From: Mycobacterium sp. URHB0044
GTDB taxonomy: Bacteria; Actinomycetota; Actinomycetes; Mycobacteriales; Mycobacteriaceae
Direction: 5' to 3'
DNA length: 64,000 bases
Assembly (NCBI RefSeq): GCF_000620625.1
Contig: NZ_JIAW01000026.1
Span: forward strand, 26,634-90,633
Below the pieces are notes generated by a model, which saw only the letters and a list, made by a program, of their open reading frames with translations, was not told the DNA's origin and made no database searches. A program made the position numbers and the translations under genes. How positions within the stretch are numbered: position 1 is the first letter of the stretch; every line of letters begins with the position of its first letter. Shown here in pieces: positions 33,771 through 42,633 of this stretch.

Positions 33771-35219
33771 ATGAAACACGAATACGATTCGCTGTACGTC
33801 GGCGGCCACTGGGTGACACCACATGCAGCCGAGGTCAACACCGTCTTCTCGGCGTCCACCGAGGAAGTCATCGGGCGGACACCGCTCGCTGACGCCGCGG
33901 ACATAGACGCCGCCGTCACCGCTGCCCGTCGCGCGTTCGACGGCACCGGCTGGGCCGACCTCGACCCGGCCGAAAGGGCCGACGCATTGGAGCGGTTCGC
34001 CGACGAAATGGCAAAGCGCGCAAACCTCATTGCCGAGACGGTCACCGCCGAGAACGGAATGCCCATCTCCCTGTCCATTCCGGCCAACGGATACTCGGGC
34101 GCCAGCGTTCTGCGCTACTACGCCGACATGATCCGCAAGTTGCCGCTGGAGGAGGTGCGCCCTGGGTACCTTCCGGGCAACATCCTGGTCCGGCGTGAGC
34201 CGCTAGGGGTGGTGGCCGCCATGGTGCCGTGGAACTATCCGCAGGCCCTGGCGATGGGGAAGATCGCGCCGGCGCTGGCGGCCGGCTGCACCGTCGTGTT
34301 GAAACCCGCGCTGGAGACGGCGTTGGACGCCAACCTCATGGCCGAGGCAGCCGTCGCGGCGGGCCTTCCCCCCGGCGTGTTCAATGTCGTGCCGGGCGGC
34401 GTCGAGGCCGGGCAGGCTTTGGTGGGTCATCCCGGCGTCGACAAGGTCGCCTTCACCGGTTCGACGCAAACCGGCCGCATCATCGGCGAGGTCTGCGGCC
34501 GGTTGCTGCGGCCGGTCACCCTCGAACTCGGAGGCAAGTCGGCAGCGATCGTTCTCGACGACGCGGACGCCGTGACGACCGCCGCCGGCTTGACCGACGT
34601 GTCGTTCCCGAACAACGGACAGACTTGCTATGCCAGCACGCGGATCCTGGCACCTGCCCACCGGTACAACGAGATCCTCGATGCAGTCACCGACATGGCC
34701 GGCTCGCTGGCAGTCGGCGACCCCTTCGACCCGGCGACTGCCATCGGACCGGTGGTCTCCGCCCGGGAGCGGGAAAGGATCGAGGGGTACATCGCAACCG
34801 GCCAACGTGAGGGCGCCCGGCTCACGACGGGTGGCGGGCGTCCCGCACACCTGGAGCGGGGCTGGTTCCTCGAGCCGACGGTCTTCGGAGACGTCCGCAA
34901 CGACATGACCATCGCGCGCGAGGAGATCTTCGGCCCGGTCGTGGTCGTCATTCCCTACCGGGACGAGGACGACGCCGTCGCGCTGGCCAACGACTCCGAA
35001 TACGGCCTCGGTGGCAGCGTGTGGACCACCGACACCGAACGCGGCGCGGCGGTGGCTCGGCGAATCAACACCGGCAGCGTCGGGATCAACGGCTTCCGGA
35101 TCGACAACGCTGCGCCCTTCGGTGGCGTAAAGGCCAGCGGCCTCGGCCGCGAATTCGGCCCCGAGGGCCTGATGCCGTACTTCCAGGTGAAGTCCATCTT
35201 GGCGCCTGCATCCGCGTAG
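33771..35219 (+). CDS. NAD(P)-dependent aldehyde dehydrogenase
   Basis: 482 residues of the ALDH superfamily. The general base E252 is in ELGGKSA and the catalytic nucleophile C286 is in NNGQTCYAS. The cofactor region includes MVPWNYPQALAMGKIAPALAAG and AFTGSTQTGR, and the substrate-side EEIFGPVVVVIPY is near residue 383. ATG 33771 with AGGAG is the start; the frame open upstream overlaps the small secreted gene. It likely oxidises the aldehyde formed by the MpaB-like oxygenase in the same operon (inference). Confidence 0.93.
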   Translation: MKHEYDSLYVGGHWVTPHAAEVNTVFSASTEEVIGRTPLADAADIDAAVTAARRAFDGTGWADLDPAERADALERFADEMAKRANLIAETVTAENGMPISLSIPANGYSGASVLRYYADMIRKLPLEEVRPGYLPGNILVRREPLGVVAAMVPWNYPQALAMGKIAPALAAGCTVVLKPALETALDANLMAEAAVAAGLPPGVFNVVPGGVEAGQALVGHPGVDKVAFTGSTQTGRIIGEVCGRLLRPVTLELGGKSAAIVLDDADAVTTAAGLTDVSFPNNGQTCYASTRILAPAHRYNEILDAVTDMAGSLAVGDPFDPATAIGPVVSARERERIEGYIATGQREGARLTTGGGRPAHLERGWFLEPTVFGDVRNDMTIAREEIFGPVVVVIPYRDEDDAVALANDSEYGLGGSVWTTDTERGAAVARRINTGSVGINGFRIDNAAPFGGVKASGLGREFGPEGLMPYFQVKSILAPASA

Positions 35220-35286
35220 CGCTGTCCCAGTACTCCCTGGGGTCCGCCGACGATGTCGGACCCAAGGGCGGGGACACGCGACAAAT

Positions 35287-35304
35287 GCTGGACGCTCGTT
35301 CAGT
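35287..35304. promoter_or_regulatory. Operator copy GCTGGACG-CT-CGTTCAGT
   Basis: Third copy of the ACTGGACG-N2-CGTCCAGT site (two arm mismatches), 43 bp before the TetR start at 35347. It links this TetR to the promoter at 32.0 kb. Confidence 0.6.
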
Positions 35305-35346
35305 GAGTTTCTGAGAAGATCACGACACATGCCAGAGGAGGACGCG

Positions 35347-35934
35347 ATGCCCGGAGTAGTGGAAGTCGAGCGGACGCGTGAGCGGATGATCCGCTGCGCA
35401 CTCGAATTATTCACCGAGCGTGGGTATGACGGTGCATCAATCGGGATGATCGCTTCCAATCTTGGGGTCGCGAAATCCGCAGTCTCGTACCACTTCCGCA
35501 CGAAAGAGGACTTACTCGTCGCTGTCATGCAGCCCGCAGTCTGTGACCTTGACGCGTACTTCGAGAAGTTCGGCACCGGACCCTTGCGGCCGGTGCGGCG
35601 CCGCGAAGCGATCACCGAATGGGTGCAGCTCACGGTCAAGCACCGCGCTCTGCTCGGATTCCTGGCCAAGGAAGGCGATCGGGACCGCCCCGAACCTGGG
35701 TTCGCTCGATGGCCGTCCGCCGCCGAGCAGTTGACCCAACTCTTGGCGGGCGGCCAACCCGATCTGGGCGAGCGCATCTACCTTGGCGCGGCCATCCGTG
35801 GCCTCGCCACGGCGCCGGCCATGTTCCCGGAGGCCGGCGACGCCGACCTCGAGCAGCATCTCCTGCGATTCGCCGAGACGACGCTCGCACGCCGCCGCCG
35901 GACGACTGTGGTGCCGGGCGCACCGACTCCCTAA
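35347..35934 (+). CDS. TetR-family regulator, likely repressor of the ACTGGACG operators
   Basis: 195 residues from ATG 35347 (AGGAGG 6 bp upstream); an in-frame ATG at 35329 is less likely. The helix-turn-helix is clear: TRERMIRCALELFTERGYDGASIGMIASNLGVAKSAVSYHFRTKEDLL. The ligand domain is unassigned. The operator copy just upstream, and two more flanking the MpaB promoter, make it the best candidate repressor of both groups. An MFS exporter gene follows 83 bp downstream on the same strand. Confidence 0.88.
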   Translation: MPGVVEVERTRERMIRCALELFTERGYDGASIGMIASNLGVAKSAVSYHFRTKEDLLVAVMQPAVCDLDAYFEKFGTGPLRPVRRREAITEWVQLTVKHRALLGFLAKEGDRDRPEPGFARWPSAAEQLTQLLAGGQPDLGERIYLGAAIRGLATAPAMFPEAGDADLEQHLLRFAETTLARRRRTTVVPGAPTP

Positions 35935-36017
35935 CCGCTTCCCTCCCCCCGTCAACCGACCGCTGCTGCGCGGTCGGTGGCGTCTGCTTGCTTGTTTCGA
36001 ATTGGAGACCCCTTGCC

Positions 36018-37472
36018 ATGACACATCCGACCATCGACGCACCGACTGACGACCAGCCCAGACAGACAGCGCCAAGGGCCATGGTCCCGGTGCTCGCCTT
36101 CGCGGGCATCATCGTCGCGGTACTTCAAACCCTGCTCGTACCGGTCATCGGGGATCTGCCAGCACATCTAGACACCACGCCCGGCAACGCGGGTTGGGTG
36201 CTGACCTCGACGCTGTTGGCCGGCGCCGTGGCCACGCCCATCATGGGCCGCCTCGGCGACCTCTATGGGAAGCGGCGCCTGCTGATCACGAGTCTCGCGG
36301 TGATGGTCGTCGGCGCCCTAATCAGCGCGCTCACAAGCGATTTCCTGACAATGATCGTGGGTCGCACCCTTCAAGGCTTCGCCATGGGCGCGGTACCGCT
36401 GGGCATTGGCCTGATGCGCGACGTACTGCCGCCCGAAAAGCTCCCTTCCGGGATGGCGCTGATGAGCTCCTCCATGGGCGTCGGCGGGGGGCTCGCAATA
36501 CCCGCAGCGGCCCTCGTCGCCCAGTACGCCGACTGGCACACCCTCTTCTACGGCGCCGCTGGCCTCGGGCTGTTGGCCATCGTCCTCACCCTGCTGGTCG
36601 TCCCGGAGTCTCCAGTGCGCGCCGAGGGCCGCTTCGACCTGCTGGGCGCTCTTGGGTTGTCCGTAGGGCTGGTTCTCCTGTTGTTGCCGATCACCAAAGG
36701 CGCCAGTTGGGGCTGGTCGTCGGGCACCACCCTTGGACTGTTCGCCGCTGCTGCACTGGTACTAATCCTCTGGGGCACAATGGAACTGCGTATGCGCACT
36801 CCGTTGGTCGACCTCCGCACCGCGGCCCGCCGCGAGGTGCTATTGACCAACCTCGTGGCGCTGATGGTCGGCTTCGCCTTCTACGTCATCACCCTTGTCA
36901 TGCCGCAGCTGCTCCAGTTGCCCACAGCCACGGGCTACGGGTTCGGCCTCTCGATACTGGCCACTGGCGCGTATATGGCACCACTTGGCCTGACGATCAT
37001 GTGCATGAGTGCCATCTACGCCCGTCTGTCGGCCAGGCTCGGCCCGACCACCACCCTCGCAATTGGCTTGGCGGTCATCGCGATCGGCTACGTCGCCGGC
37101 ATCGCCCTGTTGAGTGCGGCGTGGCAGACCATCGTGACCTCAATCGTCGTGGGTGCGGGCGTTGGCCTGGCCTACGCCGCGCTGCCGGCACTCATCGTCG
37201 GCGCAGTCGACGCGTCGGAGACCGGCGCAGCCAATGGCCTCAACACCCTGATGCGCTACGTCGGCATGACGGTGTCAAGCGCCGTCATCGCTACCGTGCT
37301 TGCGGCAACCGCTCACACCGTGGGTGGAGTCGAGATCCCTACCATCAACGGCTTCCGAGTCTCATTCACCGCGGCGATCGCCGCCGTCACCATCGCCCTG
37401 TTCTTGGTGGTCCTCCTGCGCAGAGCCACCCGCCCGCACGCAGACGCCGGTGAAGACGAGGAACCGCGATGA
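36018..37472 (+). CDS. MFS efflux transporter (DHA2-type)
   Basis: 484 residues with about 14 hydrophobic segments. The loop 2-3 motif GRLGDLYGKRRLLI (near 73-86) and the helix 4 stretch GRTLQGFAMGAVPLGIGLMRD are typical of drug:H+ antiporter-type MFS proteins. The start is ATG 36018. Its stop overlaps the next ATG by 4 bp. Together with the TetR upstream it resembles a repressor-efflux pair. The substrate is unknown. Confidence 0.9.
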   Translation: MTHPTIDAPTDDQPRQTAPRAMVPVLAFAGIIVAVLQTLLVPVIGDLPAHLDTTPGNAGWVLTSTLLAGAVATPIMGRLGDLYGKRRLLITSLAVMVVGALISALTSDFLTMIVGRTLQGFAMGAVPLGIGLMRDVLPPEKLPSGMALMSSSMGVGGGLAIPAAALVAQYADWHTLFYGAAGLGLLAIVLTLLVVPESPVRAEGRFDLLGALGLSVGLVLLLLPITKGASWGWSSGTTLGLFAAAALVLILWGTMELRMRTPLVDLRTAARREVLLTNLVALMVGFAFYVITLVMPQLLQLPTATGYGFGLSILATGAYMAPLGLTIMCMSAIYARLSARLGPTTTLAIGLAVIAIGYVAGIALLSAAWQTIVTSIVVGAGVGLAYAALPALIVGAVDASETGAANGLNTLMRYVGMTVSSAVIATVLAATAHTVGGVEIPTINGFRVSFTAAIAAVTIALFLVVLLRRATRPHADAGEDEEPR

Positions 37473-39058
37473 GGAACGCCGTTTCAGAACCGGCTACGGT
37501 CAGCACGAGTCCTGCCGAAGGCGCGGTTCCACAACCGAATCGAGGCACACGGCGCCGATACGTCGTCACCAAATCAGTGCTGGAATGGCTGCGATGGTCC
37601 TGGCTGGGGACTCGAGCCCACATCTCGATCAACCACCGCTTGGATTGGGCGATTGCGCACGTTAACGCGCAGATCGTGCACCGACAGCGCCTTGCGGACG
37701 CGACCGGGCTTGCACAGAGCGCCTTCGCAGTCCCTTTTGGCGAATCAGTCCGTATCCCAGGTCTTTTCGTCGTCGAACTCTTTCCTCCGAGTGAATCAGG
37801 ACAACTCCAGCACGCTGCCCAACGCCACGGCTGGCCGGATCCACCGACCGACGTGCGCTCCCAGCGACAATGGAACCTGGGCACATTTGCGGCAACGCGA
37901 CGTGTAGTCAGCGGACCGCATACGCGGCAGGCGAAGTTGCCTCGCGAGTTCAACGAGATCACGCTGACCGCGGTCCAAATCGGCGAAGGAATCACCGCCG
38001 TGGTCGCGGCCTTTCACATGACTGACGCCGCTGCGCGCCATGTGTCCGATGTCTGGCACCGCGACCATCAACCGGAGATCGTGCGCGGCCGTGGCGAGCG
38101 GCCGAGGTCAGAAGCCGCCCAGTCCGTCGCTGTTCGTCGTACGCAGATCGCCCGGCAGTCGATGCACGACGCCGCTCGGCGCTGGCTTGCCCGAACATGC
38201 CCGGGGTTCTTCGCGGCGAATGACGAGCCCCAGCCGCTGATCGACCTCATGCTATTCACGCGTAGACGTGCAACGCTTGACGAATCACCAACCCGACCTG
38301 ACGAAACGTCCTATCGCGCACTCGGTTTGACCGACCGACACGTTATACACACGTCGTCCAACATTCCAGCCATGACCTTGGAAAGAGCGCCCCGCACGTC
38401 GCACAGTTACGTCGATGGTGTGCGCACGTGGGCGTTGTGGGGCCAGCGCCACGAAATCGTCGACCAAGCAATCGACTTCGATGTGCGGAGCCCTGACGAT
38501 GAGCAAGCCATAGTCGACTACATCGGAGCGGGAGTGCGAAACCACCTCACCCGGTTGGCCCTCTCAGAGTTGCTGTCCGTTTACCACGCCCGGTACGCGG
38601 ACATGCGAGACAGTGCACGAAACCGGCGTGGCCTGTTTCACACCAAGCACCTCGAGGAACTCCGCACGAGTTTGCTCGTGTTGAGCCTGAACGTCGGCAG
38701 CCTCGAGCGGGACATCAAGGAATTCAACGAATCCGGACTCTTCTCCCGAGATGATTCGTGGTGCACCGTAACCGCGCCCTGGGTATCGCCGCAGACTCCA
38801 GTCAATACGACCGAGCTGATGATCAAGGAACAAAGTGAAATGCTCACACAGTTGGTGCTGGATGACGAGCAGTTCCGCGTCCTTCTTTCTGCCGCGGTGT
38901 CGCTGACGTCCTCGATCGAAGGTTTGAGGGCATCGCGATTGGCGAAACTGATCGCTGCCGCGTCGCTTTCGGTTTCGCTTGCCATGGTCCTGTGTTCAGA
39001 CGTCGCGGAGCATCCTCGCTTCAACGCTCTAGTCAGCTGGCTCATCCACCTGGGTTGA
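37469..39058 (+). CDS. Protein of unknown function coupled to the MFS gene (529 aa)
   Basis: Translation is coupled to the transporter (ATGA overlap). I do not recognise the protein. It begins with about 30 unstructured residues, is mixed alpha/beta through the centre, and ends in helical stretches (SVYHARYADMRDSARNRRGLFHTKHLEELRTSL, then a possible coiled coil) with a hydrophobic segment near residues 500-517 (LIAAASLSVSLAMVLCSDV) that could anchor it in the membrane. Codon composition is a little less GC-rich than the neighbours. It may be a conserved membrane-associated partner or an acquired gene. Confidence 0.65.
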   Translation: MRNAVSEPATVSTSPAEGAVPQPNRGTRRRYVVTKSVLEWLRWSWLGTRAHISINHRLDWAIAHVNAQIVHRQRLADATGLAQSAFAVPFGESVRIPGLFVVELFPPSESGQLQHAAQRHGWPDPPTDVRSQRQWNLGTFAATRRVVSGPHTRQAKLPREFNEITLTAVQIGEGITAVVAAFHMTDAAARHVSDVWHRDHQPEIVRGRGERPRSEAAQSVAVRRTQIARQSMHDAARRWLARTCPGFFAANDEPQPLIDLMLFTRRRATLDESPTRPDETSYRALGLTDRHVIHTSSNIPAMTLERAPRTSHSYVDGVRTWALWGQRHEIVDQAIDFDVRSPDDEQAIVDYIGAGVRNHLTRLALSELLSVYHARYADMRDSARNRRGLFHTKHLEELRTSLLVLSLNVGSLERDIKEFNESGLFSRDDSWCTVTAPWVSPQTPVNTTELMIKEQSEMLTQLVLDDEQFRVLLSAAVSLTSSIEGLRASRLAKLIAAASLSVSLAMVLCSDVAEHPRFNALVSWLIHLG

Positions 39059-39118
39059 CGGTACTCGTCGTTGATCAGCGAGGCGGCTGGTCCACCTGGA
39101 TGCTCTCGAAACGCGAAA

Positions 39119-39541
39119 TCATCGGACCACGTGGTGCAACTTCAGCGCCGATCTCGCGGCGTTGGCGGCGCACATGCCGTGCGCACCCGGTCCCGGCGGC
39201 GTAGCGGCCGAGCAGATGTACATGCCTGCTATCCCGATCCGGTACGGATTGAGCGTCGTGCGCGGACCAAGAACGAGCTGCCGAGCATCCTTCGCCCCTG
39301 TCACGATGTCACCTCCGACGTAGTTGGGGTTATAGCGCGCCATCTGGGTCGTCGTGCGCACCGCCCGTCCGACGACACGCTCCCGGAAACCGGGGGCGAA
39401 CCGCTCGGTCTGGGCGATGATCGCCTCGGTAGCGTCACCTTGATAGCCATGCGGGACATGCGCATACGTCCACACTGGGTGCGTGTCGGTCAACGACGTC
39501 TGCACCGGTGGGCGTTGGACGAAATGTGCGGTCACGCCCAC
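39119..39541 (-). pseudogene. C-terminal remnant of a phytoene-desaturase-like FAD oxidoreductase
   Basis: About 140 codons match only the final part of the CrtI-like NAD(P)/FAD oxidoreductase family: TERFAPGFRERV, YNPNYVGGDI and the FAD-side CSAATPPGPGAHGMC close to the end. Full-length members have roughly 500 residues and an N-terminal FAD loop, which is absent. It begins right after the SDR gene and is in the same frame, separated by that gene's stop. This points to a deletion that removed the first three quarters of an ancestral gene. Confidence 0.75.
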
Positions 39542-39574
39542 CCCATGTCGGCAGCGGGCGTGACCGCAGTCGAA

Positions 39575-40348
39575 CTACATCGAGATACCGCCGTCGACGT
39601 TGACGACGTTTCCGGTGACGTAGCCCGCTTCGGCTGAGGCCAAGAAGGCCACTACGGCGGCCATTTCGTCGGCCGCCGCGACACGACCCAACGGCACTGA
39701 GGCCACCAGCGCGGCCTTCTTGTCCTCGGGGATCGAGGCGGTCATGCCGGTGTCGGCGAACGGCAGGACTGCGTTGACCGTGACACCGGAGCGGCCGAGC
39801 TCCTTTGCGGCGGCCTTGGTGAGCCCGACGATGCCAGCCTTGGCGGCAGAATAGTTGGCCTGGCCCAGATTTCCATGCAGGCCGGAGTACGACGTCATGT
39901 TGATGATGCGTCCGTACTTCTGGGCGCGGAAGTGTGGAGCGCACGCGCGGATGAATCGGAAGGTGCCACCGAGGTGGACGTCGAGTACGTCGTCCCACGC
40001 GTCGTCGTCCATCTTCCACACCATGCTGTCCCGAAGGAAGCCGGCGTTGTTGACGAGTACGTCGATGCGCCCGGTGCGTGCCATCGTCTCGGCGACCACC
40101 CGCTCGGCGTCCGCTGTCTTCGCGACATCGGCGGTCACAGCGGTTCCTCCGGTCGTCGCAGCGACTTCCTCGAGCGCTTCGGCGCTGCGCCCGACGAGCA
40201 CGACGTCGGCATTGGCGCCGGCGAACGCCTCGGCCAGCGACCGGCCGATGCCCTTCCCCGCGCCGGTCACGATGACCGTGCGGCCGGTGAAGTCGAACCG
40301 CAGGTTCGAAGTCCCTACTGCCTCTTGGGTATCGGTCGCAGTGGTCAA
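39575..40348 (-). CDS. Short-chain dehydrogenase/reductase (FabG-like)
   Basis: 257 residues. The NAD(P) loop is VTGAGKGIG (near 26-34), the catalytic pair is in YSAAKAG (near 168), NNAG is near 101, and the C-terminus GNVVNVDGGISM is classical. The start is TTG at 40348 with AGGAGGT upstream, and it overlaps the larE stop by 4 bp (TTGA). It is thus the last gene of the lar operon. It may oxidise or reduce the hydroxyacyl or hydroxyacid intermediate of the pathway (inference). Confidence 0.88.
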   Translation of the reverse strand: MTTATDTQEAVGTSNLRFDFTGRTVIVTGAGKGIGRSLAEAFAGANADVVLVGRSAEALEEVAATTGGTAVTADVAKTADAERVVAETMARTGRIDVLVNNAGFLRDSMVWKMDDDAWDDVLDVHLGGTFRFIRACAPHFRAQKYGRIINMTSYSGLHGNLGQANYSAAKAGIVGLTKAAAKELGRSGVTVNAVLPFADTGMTASIPEDKKAALVASVPLGRVAAADEMAAVVAFLASAEAGYVTGNVVNVDGGISM

Positions 40349-41163
40349 GGGGTTACCTCCTGTTGAGTGGTGTGACGGATTGAGTGAAGAAAGGCGCTGC
40401 CGCGCCGGTACGGCGCTAGGTCCACGTGTCGTGGGTGACCACCGCGTTCCCATCGGTTGGCCACCTCGGTGAGGATGCGCTGACGATCGGCTGACCCGAG
40501 TTGGTCGAGCGTCGCCTCGTCGAGTTCCACCACGACGCGTCCGGCGCGCACGCGACAGCGAACTGCCTTCGGCGCGATGGTGTCGGTGAGGTGGCGTTCC
40601 ACGTCGTTGACGAGTCTCAATACCGACGGGTCGATAACCAGGCCCGTTTCGATGCGGCTGGAAAGACATGGTGCAGCGGGTAATTCGGCGAGGTCATCGA
40701 GGCCAAACGCACGGGCGATCCGCCGTACGCCTGCCTTGTCGACGCCCGCATCGACGTACGGGTGCCGAACGTTGCGCGTGCCGGCGGCGGCCAGCCCCGG
40801 CCGGAAGTCCGAGAGGTCGTCGGTGTTGGTTCCGGAGACGATGTGCGCTGCCGTCATCCCGGCGATCGTGCCGTAGAGGTTGGACTTGCAGTGAAAGCAC
40901 CGCGTGACGGGGTTGCGCAGATAGTCGGGATCGGCGAACTCCTGCGCATCGATGATTCGCAGGTTCCAGTCCTCCTGTGCCGCCCAGCGACGCACGCGCT
41001 CGGTCGCCTCCGGTGGCACCGCCGCAGAGACGGCGTGGAACATCTCGGTCCGTACTCCTCGAGTACGGTGTGCGACGACGGCAAGCGTCATGCTGTCGAC
41101 GCCACCGGAGACGGCCACCGCAACAGTCCCGAGACGCTGCAACACCGAGGCGAGTTCAGGCAT
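40345..41163 (-). CDS. larE: LarE: ATP-dependent sulfur transferase for nickel-pincer cofactor
   Basis: 272 residues (278 from ATG 41181). The N-terminal PP-loop AVSGGVDSM activates the carboxylated dinucleotide with ATP. GTNTDDLSDFRPG and PCLSSRIETG are LarE signatures. Beyond the usual cysteine in PCLSSR it has RCFHCK, making three cysteines (about C89, C92, C166). LarE proteins of this kind bind a [4Fe-4S] cluster, as shown for Thermotoga; the Lactobacillus enzyme has only the single sacrificial cysteine. It overlaps larB by 8 bp and the SDR gene by 4 bp. Confidence 0.9.
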   Translation of the reverse strand: MPELASVLQRLGTVAVAVSGGVDSMTLAVVAHRTRGVRTEMFHAVSAAVPPEATERVRRWAAQEDWNLRIIDAQEFADPDYLRNPVTRCFHCKSNLYGTIAGMTAAHIVSGTNTDDLSDFRPGLAAAGTRNVRHPYVDAGVDKAGVRRIARAFGLDDLAELPAAPCLSSRIETGLVIDPSVLRLVNDVERHLTDTIAPKAVRCRVRAGRVVVELDEATLDQLGSADRQRILTEVANRWERGGHPRHVDLAPYRRGSAFLHSIRHTTQQEVTP

Positions 41164-41839
41164 CGCGTGAACCCTCGACATGCAGGGCCCGCATCGCCGC
41201 GCAGGCCGCGCCGTAGCCGTTGTCGATGTTCACCGTGACGAGGCCCGGCGCGCAGCTGGCCAGCAGCGCGTGTAACGCCGTCTTGCCTCCCTCGGCAATC
41301 CCGTAGCCGACGGACGTGGGCACGGCGATGATGAGGGCCGGAACGAGCCCACCGAGGACCGTCGGCAGCGCGGCATCCATTCCGGCCACCGCGATCACCA
41401 CGGGCAGTGAGGCGATCTCGTCGATCCGCTGCTGCAGTCGCCACAGACCTGCGACACCGACGTCGCTGATCTCTACCGATGCCAGCCCGTGGAACGCCAA
41501 TGTGCGAACCGCTTCGCGTGCGACGGCCGAATCGGAGGTGCCTGCGGTCACCACCGCCACACGGGCAGAGCCGCGGAACGCCACGCCGGCGCCGAAATAC
41601 GCTGTGCGGGAGCCGGGTTCGTAGTCGAGGCGCCCCCGGAGGCGACCGGGCAGCCCGTTGAACTGGTCGAGCTCCAGCCGCGTCAACAACAGCGCCATTC
41701 CTTGCGCATCGGCTTGGTCCAATACCTCGACGAGCTGCTCGACGGTCTTGGTGCCTGCGAGGACTGCCTCTCCGAAACCGATCCGTCGCTCGCGGCTCGT
41801 GTCGAGGACGACCTCGCGGCGCTTCGTCGTCACCGTCAC
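41156..41839 (-). CDS. larB: LarB: pyridinium carboxylase of nickel-pincer cofactor synthesis
   Basis: 227 residues. The C-terminal half is PurE-like and has the LarB signature VPTSVGYGIAEGGKTALHALLASCAPGLVTVNIDNGYGAA. The N-terminal part carries TSRERRIGFGEAVLAGTKT. LarB carboxylates and hydrolyses nicotinate adenine dinucleotide, the first NPN step. GTG 41839 overlaps the NadC-like stop by 4 bp; a longer frame to 42001 is antisense-like and was not used. Together with LarE and LarC it completes the known NPN pathway. Confidence 0.93.
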   Translation of the reverse strand: MTVTTKRREVVLDTSRERRIGFGEAVLAGTKTVEQLVEVLDQADAQGMALLLTRLELDQFNGLPGRLRGRLDYEPGSRTAYFGAGVAFRGSARVAVVTAGTSDSAVAREAVRTLAFHGLASVEISDVGVAGLWRLQQRIDEIASLPVVIAVAGMDAALPTVLGGLVPALIIAVPTSVGYGIAEGGKTALHALLASCAPGLVTVNIDNGYGAACAAMRALHVEGSRDA

Positions 41840-42633
41840 GACGGCCGCACCCATACGTGCATGTCCAGCAGCGGGGCGTCCACGATCGCCCGTCCGACAT
41901 CGACGGTGTCGACCTCGAGACGCTTGAGTTCGTCGATGTCCTCGAGACGAACGCCGCCACCGAAGGCGAGCTCGACGCGGCCGCGCACGCCAGCGCCACA
42001 CAGCTCGCGCGAGGCGATCGCAGCGTCGCCCAACTTGCCGGTGTCGATGAAGACGACGTCGGCGCCGCCGTGTACGGCCGCAACGACTAACTCAGGGTCG
42101 TCGAGTTGAATCACCTTGCGATGGCCGGCCATTTCGGCGACCGCAGCAAGCGTGGCGTCGACACCGCCGAGCATCGTGACGAAGTTCTTGTCGAGATAGA
42201 CGAACGGCCACGTCGCGATGCGCGGCTCGGCACCTCCAGCCATGATCGCGGACCGGATGGTGTCCTTCACCGAAACGGGTAGCTTCTTCCAGGCACCCGA
42301 GACGATCCTGGGTGAGCCGTTCGCACGGTCCACGAAGCGTCGCGTCGCCGTGGCGATGCCGGAAGCCTTGGCGAGAAGTCCGACGACTCGCTCCTCCGCA
42401 AGGGCGATCTGCATGGGCGTGCCCCGGAAGCGAATGATCTCGTCGCCGGGTCGCACGTGATCGGCTTCTCGCAAAGCGAAGTCGATGCGCAAACCGAGGT
42501 CCTGTAACGACTCCGCGGCTGCCGCGACGGGGCTGACGATGCCTTCGTCGTCGGCGATGAGTGCGGCCGTAAACACGCGTTCGGCAATACCCGCGAAGAT
42601 GGTCTCCCGCGGATCAGTCTGGACCGTAGTCAT
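41836..42633 (-). CDS. Nicotinate-nucleotide pyrophosphorylase-like (NadC/ModD family)
   Basis: 265 residues of the type II phosphoribosyltransferase family of quinolinate phosphoribosyltransferase. The pattern includes GLRIDFALREADHVRPGDEIIRFRG, ASGIATATRRFV, the HRKVIQLDDPELVVAA lysine/acid region, and ELAFGGGVRLEDIDELKR near the end. It is about 20 residues shorter than usual and lacks the DRTALNFLQ-type stretch in clear form, so the substrate may differ. Its place between an LLM gene and larB suggests it supplies the nicotinate precursor for NPN. Confidence 0.75.
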   Translation of the reverse strand: MTTVQTDPRETIFAGIAERVFTAALIADDEGIVSPVAAAAESLQDLGLRIDFALREADHVRPGDEIIRFRGTPMQIALAEERVVGLLAKASGIATATRRFVDRANGSPRIVSGAWKKLPVSVKDTIRSAIMAGGAEPRIATWPFVYLDKNFVTMLGGVDATLAAVAEMAGHRKVIQLDDPELVVAAVHGGADVVFIDTGKLGDAAIASRELCGAGVRGRVELAFGGGVRLEDIDELKRLEVDTVDVGRAIVDAPLLDMHVWVRPS

